From positions 270,414 to 334,413 of the forward strand of contig NMRA01000214.1 of the NCBI GenBank assembly GCA_002633005.1: a stretch of DNA of 64,000 nt, in the 5' to 3' direction. Of the stretch, positions 1 through 21,050 are shown piece by piece. The notes beneath the pieces were generated by a model that saw only the letters and a list, made by a program, of their open reading frames with translations, did no database searches and was not told the DNA's origin. The stretch is from Phoronis australis (lineage: Eukaryota > Phoronida > Phoronidae). Position numbers and translations under genes: made by a program. The first letter of the stretch is position 1, and each line of letters begins with the position of its first letter.

Positions 1-838
1 CGAACAGCGAACAGTTAAATGTTTGTTTGTCCAAAGTTCACCCGCTAAGTCATAAAATGGTAATTGCCGACCAAGGACACGCTTAATCCGAATTGGTCGT
101 CTACGCTAGGCGACCAATTAGCCGACCCAAGTGCCAACCACAGAGGCGACTAAGCAGACGGCTCCTAGCCGACCGTTGTTGGTCGGCTGCTGGTCGGCTA
201 GACGACCGATCGACGGCCGGTGGTCGACCAATTTCCGACCGGTCGGCCAAAAATTCGTGATGTGTGCTGTATGTGATCTGTAGAGTCTGGTCAGGCTTAA
301 GTGTAGATGTATGTACCTGGCACATCAGTTCCTCAAAATAATATTACGTTGTAGTTTGCATATGGGTGCATCTGATTGTGACAAGCAAATTTATAGCACT
401 GGGTAATTGTTTGTGTTATCTTAAATCCCAACCAAAGCAAGGTACTTCTCGGTAAGTTATTGGCTGAAGTTACCCGTTTAAGCCCGTGTTCAGTTCATTT
501 CAGAGACGTTAAGATGGGCAGATATTTGGAGAGTTTGGTTTTATGACTGATTTGTTATCAGGCAAATTTTTTCTTACAATCATTTACCAAAACAACTGCA
601 GTGTGCAACAGCTAACAAGTGTTTACAAACAACAAATGCCATGTTCGCCACAAGAGAAGTTTCTTTTCTCAAACTCCATGGCCAGCTCCCAGCTAAAGAA
701 AGCTGTGGCCTTTCGGAATTTATCAAAATTATATGTGAACTAAGTACTTCTCTTGCCCCTCACTTCTAGAACACACAAAAATTCTTGATGGGAAACATCG
801 AGTCATTTTTCTTTCTACAACGAAATTCTCAAACTTAC
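1..838. other. Intronic or downstream sequence of COPA, no exon recognised
   Basis: The COPA exon ending at 839 has a good minus-strand donor, so this stretch should be intron. I could not find the next COPA exon in it. Apart from the GGTCGG-rich patch at 95-250 I see only AT-rich unique-looking sequence. Confidence 0.5.
95..250. repeat. GC-rich patch of direct and inverted GGTCGGC/GCCGACC motifs
   Basis: Many copies of GGTCGG and its complement CCGACC occur close together in both orientations, with local palindromes such as GGTCGACC and GACCGATCG. Base composition differs sharply from the AT-rich flanks. It could be a decayed foldback element or a local expansion of a short palindrome. There is no family assignment. 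Confidence 0.4.
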
Positions 839-9949
<9,111 letters not shown>

Positions 9950-12007
9950 TGTATCGGTCAAATCTGGGGGAAAGGCACAGATTCGACCACAATTTTGCTC
10001 AAGGAACCGAGTGTTCCTGCGTGTAACTTCTCTAAAATGGCAGAATACGTGGCACTCGGCAAATACCGGTAACTTACGGAGTTTACGATGAAACACCGGC
10101 AAAAGATTTTTTAAAATTAAAATTAAAATTTCGATTTCTTGGATCTATCTACGATTTTACCTGTTTACTTTTATGAAATTGCGGATTGCCTCAACTTTCA
10201 AATTGTTTGTACGCATAAATATGGAGAAACAGTGAAACAGCAAATATTTAAGGATTGTGTAAAAACTAGCTCATAGTTGTGTTATTTCAAGGGCACATTA
10301 TGATGATTGCCAGAATGGCCGCCACACCGCTGACGTTGTATTTTTTAAACTACGAAGCAAATGGAATTTAAACACCAGCACTACATTCTGTGGTGTTAAG
10401 GAAAAGGAGCTCTAGGTAGCACATAAGTTATCACGAGTATTCAATTCTTTTTGCAACACACGATTAAGTTCAGTAATGATCCAGGTGCCTTGTTATAGTC
10501 TTACCGGATACACCCTAAAAAGTGCCCATTTATTCACTTTCCGGGGCCTAAGCTCCACTGGCCTTACCGTTAGTCTTGTAATAGGCCTACCCATTGGGCT
10601 TTTAATAGAGGAATAATTCTGCATTTTAGAGGTCTAAATTATCTGGACTTCAAACCTTCGTCCAAACTGTCTCTAACATCCAAATTTTAATTTATTGAAA
10701 AAAATTGTATGTATTTCCGAGTCTTTGAAGTGTTCTACTCAAAAACATTGGTTGGTTTGAAATGTAATTACAGGAATACGTGGAACTCTATGTAATAACC
10801 ACAACTATTTCGTGTCACTTGAATACTGTGGCCACATACTTATGTTCTTGAGAAATATGTTGTGTGCTCTGTAGCGTAGCTCTATATATATATTAGACTG
10901 GTAACAATATCAGTGAAACTGAAAATGGTATCTTGATCATCCCGTCACCCTTATCTTTAAACTCTTGAAATAATGACATTCCCAAATGATCATATTACGA
11001 TAATTGAGATTCGTAAAGTAGCCTAGCAACAGTTGTTTGACTTCGTAGACCCCTAAGTTGCAGGATTACAATAGCTTTTCAGCCATGTGTAAACTTTTGG
11101 AACAAATAGCAACTAATAGTAGCAATCTTGTTTTTGTCCACTAAAAAATAGATGACATGTTGACAGTGGCAATTCGTTAAACTGCATGTTTCTGAAGCTG
11201 TATCCCATGTCCTGCTACAACATCAAAATATACCACTTTCTGATTCAATATTACTTCAATTTCTCCAATTGTATCTAAAAGCTGGATGCAATTAAGACAA
11301 AGTTTCAAAAAATGGGACCTCCCGGCCATAAGTAGGACAGTTTGCAAGTGTGAGGGTGAAAATGAAAAAAGTGATCCATGTTTTATATATAGTTGCCAAC
11401 TTTCCTTGCTTTTTGACTCTGCATCCAGTCATGACATCAGAATGTCTCAATTCCTGATATATCCGACAATTACTGGTACCCACGGTACAATGTTAAAATG
11501 CGTGATTGCCCTATTGTGCCATCTTTGGTTTCACATGCAAGACTACAAAATTAGTTAATGAGCTGCAGCGAACCAACACTCGGACATATGGATGGTAGTA
11601 TAGTGCAGCCAATTGTTTAGCAAAGCAGATCTAGGCATATTTAGGGGAGTCTTACCCCACCCAGACATGACCTAAAAAGCTGTTGCCTTTTCATAAGACT
11701 TTTGCAAATGTTTTTTTTTTCAAAATTTTGTTGTTGGGGACCCCCCTTCGGCGATCCTAAATCCGCTAGTGATACTCTAGACTTCCGGGTGTCACCCATT
11801 CAACAACATGTGCATGACCTGTATTAATGGCAGCCATTACAAGTTTTGTGTGAAATGCGATGACATTCCTTGCGTTTACATTTGATCAACCTGCAAAGCA
11901 AGCATACATGTTCTCAGTGACTTTCTTATTTTAGCACAATCTACATTTGTAGTTAATAACTTCAAAACTTTCCCAGTTTTTAATGTACAATGTATTTCTA
12001 TTTGCAG
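9950..12007. promoter_or_regulatory. Divergent intergenic region between COPA and the zinc-finger gene
   Basis: The COPA start codon (minus, 9949) and the first coding exon of the zinc-finger gene (plus, acceptor at 12007) face away from each other across about 2 kb. COPA 5'UTR and promoter should lie just right of 9949, and at least one non-coding first exon of the zinc-finger gene probably lies here too, because its first coding exon begins with a splice acceptor. YY1-like ATGGC motifs occur at about 10035 and 10315. No TATA box or CpG-rich core is clear. Confidence 0.4.
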
Positions 12008-12013
12008 ACTAGG

Positions 12014-15000
12014 ATGTCGAGCAAGTTGCAGGAGCTGCGGGTTAAAGCTGTTGAAATCGTGGATATTGTCAAATCATTATCTACTGAATATGAGTCTGAG
12101 TGTATGGATATTCTCCAGGTAGCTCTAACAACTCTTTACAACATTCAGTTTTATTCATGGAGAAGGTGACTTGGGGTCCCGTTTCATGAAAAGCCGTTTT
12201 AAGGCTTAAGTTGGAAATTTGGTTTTGTGCTCCACACAACTATTTTTGATCAAATGCAAAATTCCAAAACTGCTCATTACTGAGATAATTTATATAAATT
12301 TTTTCTAGATTGTGACGTGCTTATAATTACTTGGCTAAGTTTTTTCAGCAATTGTGACATTAGAACACCCGCAAACTTTATTTGACGATATGTTAATTGT
12401 CTGGTCTCGAGTTATTGCTCCTTGTTTTCTCGTGGTTTATTGTACAAGAAAGAATAGGTAGGCGTTGAATTTGTTGTGGTTAGTACAACTCAGTATTTGA
12501 GCACGCTGTGGCTCTTTTCACTTTGTCGCGGTACATCAGAGAAGCGCGGATTTGGCACAAGTTTGTACAAGAAACACGCATATTGGTGAACATGGCACAC
12601 TGGCGCTGGGTACATTCATACATGATACCGGTACTCGTCTACTTAAGCTAAGAAACGTTTCAATTAAAGTCATGTTTCTTCTATTTTCTTGTTTCGGGGA
12701 GATTGAATTCACGGTTGTGATATGTAGCTGTCACAAAGGGATTCAGGAGTTTCAAATCACTGAAATCGCAAGATATATTATGCACCAGTTGACCTCATGA
12801 ACAATTTGAATCAACGAGACAATGGTCGGCACACTCACTACCGTAGTGTCCCAATAGTATGCAGGAAATATTTTCACTGTTCTACAGTAAAACACCGTGC
12901 ACTGCTTAGGGCATGTTCACAAACAATATATCAATATTTAACAGTAGCGTTGTAAAAGGTTTAATAATGCTGTTACCACAAGGTAAATGGTGGTTTGAAG
13001 CATCTTGAGTCAATTTTATGAAACAGACCCCTAGATTCATTTTAAGCAGACTAATTTACTGCTATAAAATTGGTCCCCGTTACCCAGTTTGTCATGGTGG
13101 ACTGTCACGAGTAGTCAGCTCTCTTGCTCGAGACAGTTGAAATTCCATAGTAAACAGCAAGCTTCTGTTTGGTGGATTATACTTGATTTCACACCAATAC
13201 ACAGTGAGCTGATAACATTGATGTAAAAGTTGCCTAGCGAATCAAGACGTTTGATTTACCATAACTCTTTCGCTCTTTTATTGGACTAGCCTACTCAGAT
13301 CGGTGATAATTATGTGTCCTGTTAAGATGGTAAAATCTTATCAATTTCGAACAAAAATAACTATTTTCTCATTTTTCAAGGGCTTCTTACATTGTGAATT
13401 CTGACAAATCTTCAAAACATTGTCTGCTGGTAGCTATGGCATTAATTTGGTGTACCGAGTAATTCACTTTCATGGAAATAAAACGGAGAATAAAATTTCA
13501 CATGTTAGCCACATTGTGTCCCAAATTGGTTCGATATCACTATAGTCCTTGAAGTTTCCGAGATTGTGCCACTGCCATGTTGTATTATGCTGGTTTGTAC
13601 CCTTCCTAGATTAGAAATGGTTTTTGAGTTTGGGCAAAAAACTGGCGTGTAGTAGTTGTTGAAGAATGAACAGAGTGAGCTAGAAATGATGTGCTCATCG
13701 TTCTGTTTTAGTGAACCTAAGGCAACATGATTGGAAATGGAACTGTTCTGTGGTTGGATACTAGGTGGAGCTGCTAGTTGGTACATCTCGCCTTTAAACT
13801 GTTATTTTTTTGCATTTCAGTCTTTGATGAATTCTGCCTTTGCTCACATGTCTGACGGAAAAATACTTTACGTAACCATCGTCCCTTGTGCTAAGCCTGA
13901 GCCCTGCACCCTGGATAATGAGGAGCCTGTATCCCTGGATAATGAGGAGCCTGTATCCCTGGATAATGAGGAGCCTGTATCCCTGGACGAGTCAGAATCG
14001 TTAACTAATGATGAGGCTGATGGTAAACTTTATGAGTTGTGATCAGAAATGTTTTTTCACTTGTCCTAATTAAGGAAACTCTGTTTTGGTATAATATGCG
14101 TTCTCAATTATTAAAGCCTAGTGTCAACTCTGTTTAGTGCAATGAAAAACAAAATTTGAATCGGGCCTTTTACTCACATCAAATCGGCCTTGTAATAATT
14201 CCTTACCATGGTAGGATTCTATTTCCATTACCGGCTTAAGTCAAAGTAACGCGCACGTGTGTCACTTCAGGATTTGCAGTTTCAGTGTTGGCTGACCCCA
14301 ATAAGCTCTGAAGTATTTCCTTCGGTCTCTTAATAATATGGTTTTGATCTTCTTGTTGGTAACAAAAGAAATTCTATCATGGATTACCATGATATGCTGG
14401 ATGTGAAAATCCCAGGTTGCCACAAAGTTGCCACACCACATCCAAACACGCACTCAAAATACTGCAGAAAGTGAGCGGGTGGAATTCGAAATTGTTCAAT
14501 AAAAACCGAAAGGGCGACATTGGTCGTCACCGAGCATACACAACACTCCTAATTTTCCGTTTGAACAAAAAAAAACACTGTCAGGGCAATCTCAGGTAGC
14601 CAATGGACAATTAACGAGCTCGCATCTTTTCAGTCAGGTAACTTATTTTTTTCGTTTTGCTCTCTTGCCAATGAGGTTTGCTAACCTCAGTTCCCAATGG
14701 TGACTTGGGAGTTTTGCCAGGTAGCACTTGATGAGTTGACATTATGCTAAGCATTGAGCTCTCACATGAGACCAATTTATGAGAGTAAAAAGCATAATTC
14801 GGTTTTCATTTTTTAGTCAGTTAATCACGACAAAATACAGCTTCGAACAAGGGCAATATTTGGCAAGTCATTCAATTATTGAGTAATGCCATATTTGTTT
14901 GGGGTAATGTCCAGGTTGAATGTGTGAAATGAGAAAATTCCTAAATCTATGATAGACATACAAAAGGAAATTTTAAAAATGCAAGCTTTTATTTGGTTAG

Positions 15001-18000
15001 TTGACGTTTGATCTACTTTCGCCATTTTGCGTGATGTCATTGACGAATTTGCTTGATCAGTCAGTGGTTAGAAGAGTGTTGTCTGTCAAATGAATCATTC
15101 CAAGAGCCCTGTCTGGTGTCACCATTCAATCATTAGGGACCATTCCTGATCCAGAAACAGATTTGCTTGGTTAAGTCCCTAAATTGAAAACTGGTGCCAT
15201 CTTCTGCTCCATAGTTGCTTTCCCTTCACATGCTGAAAGTTATTTCCCCTGCTTTCGCACAGCTTTTGATGATGGCACAGATCCAGACTACAAGCCATGT
15301 GATTCTGTGATCCAAGGTGTGAAACGCCAACTCAGCAGATCGTCGACTGGTCGGGCAACAAAGAAGTTGAGGACGTCATCATTGGAGTGCAGTGAGGGCG
15401 ACGCATCAGAGGTGATCAGCTTAGGGCTGGATCAGCCATCCGCTCAGTCTAAGTGTGACTCAGAGACAGAGTATGATCAACTAGGTGAGCTTTTTGTGGC
15501 AAAGATTTGGTAAGAGCTCACTAGTTTAGGGCACAGTATGGCATACAAGGGAAATTCTGTTTTCTGAAGTCAAATTCAGTTAGGGCTGTTCCAGTAAAAT
15601 CTGTTGTGGAGGGGGGAAGGCACCTTTTTTTCGCACCCACCACCCATAATTTTCATTTATTTCTTCGGCCTACCACCCGTAATTTTTTATAAGTTTGAAA
15701 TGCAACCAGCCGTAATTTTTTTTTGTTTTTGTGGTTGACTGCACAGGCGCTTGAGTTTATCTGTTCCTCCATCACCACTAACGTCATTCATTACTAAGAA
15801 AACATGTTTCTTATATATGGTTATTAGCCATCGAGAAATTCGAGCATCTATGGTTAAATGGTGTTATGGGCATGCCGATGAGGAGATCGGAGGGAGTGAA
15901 AAAGTCAGAGCTCTTTGCAAGTTGCATTTTTGTTTCAGTTTTTGATTCTGTACAGATTGTTTATAAAATTTACTAAAATTACCCACCATCAAACATTTAT
16001 GGCCCAATGAAACAACAACGACCTGTAAATTTTAATTTTTTTGAAGTACGACCACCAGCCATTTTGAATTTAAGTCAAACGCAACCACCCATAAATTTTT
16101 ATTTCAGTTGCCTTCCCCCCCCTCCCACACAGATTTTGCTGGAACAGCCCTTATCTTATTGCCATTATTCCTGTTCATTACCGATGCCTATCAGTCATCG
16201 TTTTTACTGGTTTGTAAGACAACCGAGTGTGGCTTTAGACACTAAATGTGAGGAAAATTCACCTGACCTCTGGGATTAACAGAAAGCTGTAAGTGACTTC
16301 CCTACATGTGTTCAAACAGGAGTAACGACATACGTGCAAAGTCGCTGTGTTGGAAAATCATGTTTGAGTTATGTTTGAAAACCTCTGAGCTAAGTCTAAA
16401 AATAGAATTTGGAAATTTTCTGCTCTACATTTTATGGCATTTGGAAATTTTTAAAATTTTTAGCACATAATGACTTTTGGTTTTATTGTCCTGAAATTCC
16501 TACAATTGAACATCTGGTTTTGTTGCTTCTGTGCATATTTTCTAAGGAAGATTACGATGCAGAAATACACCAGTCATGCAAATTGAACTGTGTTTGAATA
16601 TTTTGCCCCAAGAGAACCCTGGCTACTGGAGGTACCTCGTTTTATGTGTACCGTGACTTGACTGGCTGTTTTTCTTTGCAGGCGAAGTTTCGTTTGAAAT
16701 TCCCGACAATGATTCAGACGACAGTTTTGATGAATCCACGGAAGACAAAGAGATGCTGTGTGGTGAGGGAGAACAGACCAACTCTACGGAACCTTCAGTC
16801 AAAAGGTGCACCTGTGGCTTAGTTTGAAGCCAGGGATAAATGCAAATGTTCATAGATTTCACACAAATATCTCCATAATCTCTCACTCGAGTAATTCTAG
16901 TTGCCAAAATGCATGCAATTAGAAAGTTTGAACCCTGCTTTCATGGTAATAATTTGTAATGACATTTTACCTCTATGCCATTGTTATTTATTTATTAAGT
17001 GTGGTCTAAATATCCACTAGTCGAACAATGAAATATCAGCACATACACAGAGCATGGTGTTCTTAGCAGTGTCCATTGTAAAGCTTCCACAACTCTCTAG
17101 TACACTAATCTTGTCTTGTTTTGTAGCTTCGATTGTGACCTGTGCGTTGATGGCGATCGATTCAGTGCAGACACCGAAGCAAATCTAATGACACATGTCC
17201 AGGAGACTCACATCCATGCCAGCACCGTCGCCAATGAGGACCAGCAGATGGTGATCACGTGCCACGTGTGCAACAAGACGTTCGTCCACCGCAAAAGCGT
17301 CAAGACGACTTGGGTGTCGCTACTGTGGCATCGACAGGCCAAGCACGGACTCCGCCTGCCATGGTATGTCACTATTTTGTCGTGTCCACACTGCCGACGG
17401 TTCAAGTGCTGCACTGAGAATGCCATGGCACAGCACGTCAAGGTTGTGCACAAAGCCAAGACGAAGAAAGGCAAGGTGCTGTGTGTGTTCTGCAACATGC
17501 TGCTTAAACCGAGTGTGCTGAAGAGTCACGTGAAAATGTGCTCAGCACAGCGACGCGTCACCGATGGCGCCACCGATGGATACCGCGGCACAGGATTCTG
17601 GTGTGGACTATGCAATGCCAGCAAAGGCGCTGAACCATTTAAAGGGGAGACTTTAAGCGCGCTAGTTGAGCATGTCAAGGAGAAGCACGTCCATTGGAAG
17701 ACTGGTCGCAAGAAGCCTCGGAAGGCGTGCCTGAAGTGTGAACACTGTCCAAAGAGTCTGGTCTGTCGGACAACCGTGAAGGAGCTATACTACCACCTGA
17801 TGTGGCATCGCAGTGAGAAACATGACTGTCAACTGCCTGGGTACATCAAGGTATTCACGTGTTCACAGTGCGGCACATACTCGTGCGTGACCCAAAAGGA
17901 TCTGCGGGATCATGTGCGTCAGGTGCACTCGAACACGAGTCGGGTCAACTGCACCAAGTGCGGCGTCTCCGTTAAACCGTGCTCGCTGAAGGTACACATG

Positions 18001-19110
18001 AAAGCGTGTCATGCTAATGATAAGACAAAAGTCAATGATGGGACCGGTACAGCTTATACTTGTGAGTTCTGCAGTCGCATCAATAAAGTCTTCTCAACGT
18101 CGTCTTACGAGGGTCTCATCGGTCACGTGAAAAGGGAACACATGACTTTTAAGTTGAACCGAGCCAACTGCAGAGCCGCCTACTTAACCTGTGACCTCTG
18201 TGAAAAAACGCTAGCCTGCCGGTCTACGCTCAAGAATTTGTACGAGAGTATCCTGTGGCATCGGTGCGACAAGCACGGTTGCAAACTGCCGGCGTATGTG
18301 CGTATTCTAAACTGCGATCAGTGTAACAACTACTCCTGTATTTCACTGAAAGACTTGCGTACGCATGTGCGGCAAGTCCATCGGATGGAGCGTGTGCCGT
18401 GCGAGCTGTGTGGTGCCATGGTCAAGCCAACCTCACTCAAGACGCACATGGCATGTCTGCATCCCACGGAGCGACGCGCAGTCGAGTGCACGTTTTGCGG
18501 AAAGACATACACGAGCGAGATTTATCTGCGTAAGCATGTTGACCGCATCCATAAAGGTTCCAAGAGTTACCTGTGTGACGTCTGCTGTAAGCAGTTCTTT
18601 GAACGAGATGAGATGTACAAACATATGTACAATAAACACAAGCTGAACCCGCTGAACAAGAAAACGTTCAAGTGCCATGAATGTGACTATGAGGCGCTCA
18701 CGATGAAGGATGTCCACTCTCACATGGCCGTACACTCAAACGCTCGCAATTTCTGCTGCGAGTTGTGCGGGAAAGAGTTCAAGCGTCGCAGCTCGCTTGG
18801 CACGCACCGCCAGATCATGCATAGCGATGGCGTGGAGAGGTACTCATGCCAGGAGTGTGGGTTCACGACACACGTGAAGCAGTACCTGGTCCGGCACAGG
18901 GTGATTCACTCGGACACTAAGCAGCACGTCTGCCAGCTGTGTGGCTACGCGACACACTTCCAGGAGAACTTGCGGAAACACGAGAAGAACAAACACGGGC
19001 AGTCGTTTGGCAAACGTCAGCGCTCTAAGTCCGCCTCCAACCCCTACACCCAGCTAGTGCCTCAAGCGTTACCACAGCAACAGCAACAGCAACAACCACC
19101 ACAGCAACAA

Positions 19111-19142
<32 letters not shown>

Positions 19143-19572
19143 ACAACAGCAGCAGCAGCAACAACAGCAGCAGCAGCAACAACAGCAGCAGCAGCAACAA
19201 CAGCAGCAGCAGCAACAACAGCAGCAGCCATCGTCTAACTCGTCGGCTGTTCAGCACCCTCCCCCATACATTATGAATGCGTTGCCACACAGCAGCATCC
19301 AAGCTGAATCCTACTACTACACTCATACGGGCAACACGGAGACAGAAGCGGCAGAGAGTCTTGCCAGTTTGCCCTATTTCCAGTACGCCCTACAATCCAT
19401 GACCCCAGTCTTCCCTGCTGCCATGGCAATGAGTGAGTCATCAGATATGAGTCATTCCCAGGAGGCATCCAGCTCATCCACGTCTCAAGCGGGCAGTCAT
19501 CAGTATGCGGAGTACATTTCCAGTTCCTATGGATTAGCGTTTTCAGAGAATCGAGCCTCAGACAAGCAATGA
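12014..19572 (+). CDS. C2H2 zinc-finger protein with thrice-repeated four-finger module and polyQ tract
   Basis: Probable nuclear DNA- or RNA-binding factor. Coding exons are 12014-12118, 13821-14022, 15263-15484, 16682-16805 and 17127-19572; phases join cleanly and predict about 1032 aa. The start is the first ATG of the exon after the acceptor at 12007. Residues 1-217 are acidic and low in complexity, with a triple LDNEEPVS repeat. Residues 219-670 hold three tandem modules of about 140-155 aa, each with four zinc-binding units: a CxxC...H...H finger, a long-linker finger ending LWHR..KH, a C2H2 finger ending HVRQVH-like, and a unit with a (V)KPxSLK core. Residues 670-843 hold six conventional C2H2 fingers (such as CELCGKEFKRRSSLGTHRQ). 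Then come Q868-874 and Q877-918 and a Ser-rich tail. I do not recognise an orthologue or symbol. No KRAB, SCAN or BTB domain is visible. Confidence 0.9.
12173..13031. mobile_element. TIR element in zinc-finger gene intron 1
   Basis: The ends are inverted copies: GGGGTCCCGTTTCATGAAA on the left, and the complement of GGGGTCTGTTTCATAAAA on the right. The left 220 bp share a dispersed repeat with 20823-21050, including the phrases TTTGTGCTCCA and ATTACTTGGCTAA. No transposase frame is visible, so it is non-autonomous. Target duplication is unclear. Confidence 0.55.
13911..13982 (+). repeat. Coding 24-bp tandem repeat, three copies
   Basis: Three identical 24-base units encode LDNEEPVS in exon 2 of the zinc-finger gene. 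A partial fourth (LDESES) follows and a degenerate one (CTLDNEEP) overlaps the start. Perfect identity points to recent expansion. Confidence 0.95.
15583..16150. mobile_element. Harbinger-like MITE in zinc-finger gene intron 3
   Basis: About 40-bp imperfect terminal inverted repeats begin GGGCTGTTCCAG and continue through a G-run into AAGGCA. A TTA duplication flanks both ends (15580-15582 and 16151-16153). The 568-bp interior has direct copies of a CCACCC(A/G)TAATTTT-like motif and no transposase. TTA-type target duplications and GGG termini fit the PIF/Harbinger group. Confidence 0.75.
19075..19227 (+). repeat. CAG/CAA polyglutamine tract (7Q-PP-42Q)
   Basis: Seven Gln codons, two Pro codons, then 42 Gln codons lie in frame in the zinc-finger gene. 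Codons follow a 15-base rhythm of CAG CAG CAG CAA CAA, so the tract grew by 15-bp units as well as by single triplets. Confidence 0.95.
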
Positions 19573-20822
19573 GAGTGCAATGGGACACTGGTCTCTCCTT
19601 GTCAGAAGGAGGTGGTGTCCAGTTAATTTTTTTGCTATCTTCTGAACTATGCGAAACTATTTTGAGATTTCATCCAGTTGTCATAGAAGTTAAGGTAGGG
19701 TATTAACTGGTAGTAGGCATATGCAGCTAAGCAATGTTCTGTCTTGCTTTTAATGATTTTAGCGCCACCTATTGGCCACAACATCAATAGCCAAGCTAAA
19801 CTCTGTGAGAAGCAGTTAGATGATGATCCAGTATGGCCAGTGTGAGTGATCACTTGCAGTAATAGAAATCGGCCACGGAACTTTTCGGGGTTATGAGAAC
19901 ATGAAAGTGCGAGATTAGGTTTTAATTGCACTACAATGCGTGGGGAATAGAACGGGCAATTTTTTGCAATATTTGATATTGTTGGGTATATTTTTATTTT
20001 TTGTTTAATGATTTTGGATCCTGTTACCCAGTTACAGTGTGTTACCACCTTGAAACAGGTGCTTATCTGTTGATGCTTGTAAATAATAGGATGATAAGTT
20101 ATGCCAAATAAGCATAGTTGGTTCTGGTCTGTACCCCGACTCATTTTGAGACCTGCACTCGCTGATTTAAACAAGATGAGAAAGCACTCGTCGGCATCCA
20201 TTTCATCCAAGGTCTGAGAAGCTGCACAAAGGCACCTGTAAGCAATGATAATAAGCAAGGTTCCAACCGCCATGATGTTCCTATTAAAAATAAAATCCTG
20301 CATCCCTTTTGCTCCTCTCCAGTGGATTTTCTTTTTTGAAATGGTGAGCAACTAAAAATATTCAACTACTGACTGGATTTTCAAAGAAAAAAATGCAGAC
20401 CAGAACCAATTGTGCTTTATAATTGGCCTTTGCTGCTTTTTTCTAAAAGCCAAATTCAAGAGTCATGTAAAATTTCATCCCAGTGATTTTATGCTTCCAA
20501 GTATTTTGGTGTTAGGGGGTCGTCATGTGAGTCAACCAAGATGGTAGGGTCGGCTGTTTTCTACTGTTACAGTACAATCAGCAATCTTGGACAAAAATCT
20601 TACAAAAATGCAGTTAAAGTTTTAATTGAAAAATTTAAGTTTTTGGAGCAAACTTTTAACTTAAAAGTTTTCATAACTTAAATGCTAAATTTGCCCATAG
20701 GTCATTTTTCAATATCTTCTAACCTTGTGATTGCCTGCAATTTTTCCAAAATGTTTTCTGGTTGTAGCTATGGTACAGTACTTAGTAGATGGAAAGCATT
20801 ACTTAAGTGCTGGGCATCTTTT

Positions 20823-21050
20823 ATGGAGCCTGCTTTGTGAAAAGTGACTTAAAACTTAAGTCAGTAGTTTGGACTTGTGCTCCATACAGCTAGTTCTGAA
20901 AAATAAAACTTGCTTGAGCAAAAGGGCAAAGTATCCACGTATAGACACATAACTGCTAGTTACCGAGAGAATTTGTATAAATTTGCTAGAGTGTGTGGTG
21001 CGCTAATTACTACTTGGCTAAACCTTAATTCAGCAAGTGCGAAGTGGGAG
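20823..21050. repeat. Dispersed repeat related to the left end of the 12173-13031 element
   Basis: It shares ordered blocks with 12173-12400: GTGAAAAG, ACTTAAG, TTGTGCTCCA, a GAGATAATTTRTATAAAT-like block, and CTTGGCTAA followed by CAGCAA. Divergence is considerable, so this is an older copy of the family. I could not place its right end. Confidence 0.5.

Noticed and set aside
19025-19326. Minus-strand Leu/Val/Ala-rich frames over the polyQ tract
   Set aside because: They are the complement of CAG/CAA repeats in the zinc-finger gene, not genes.
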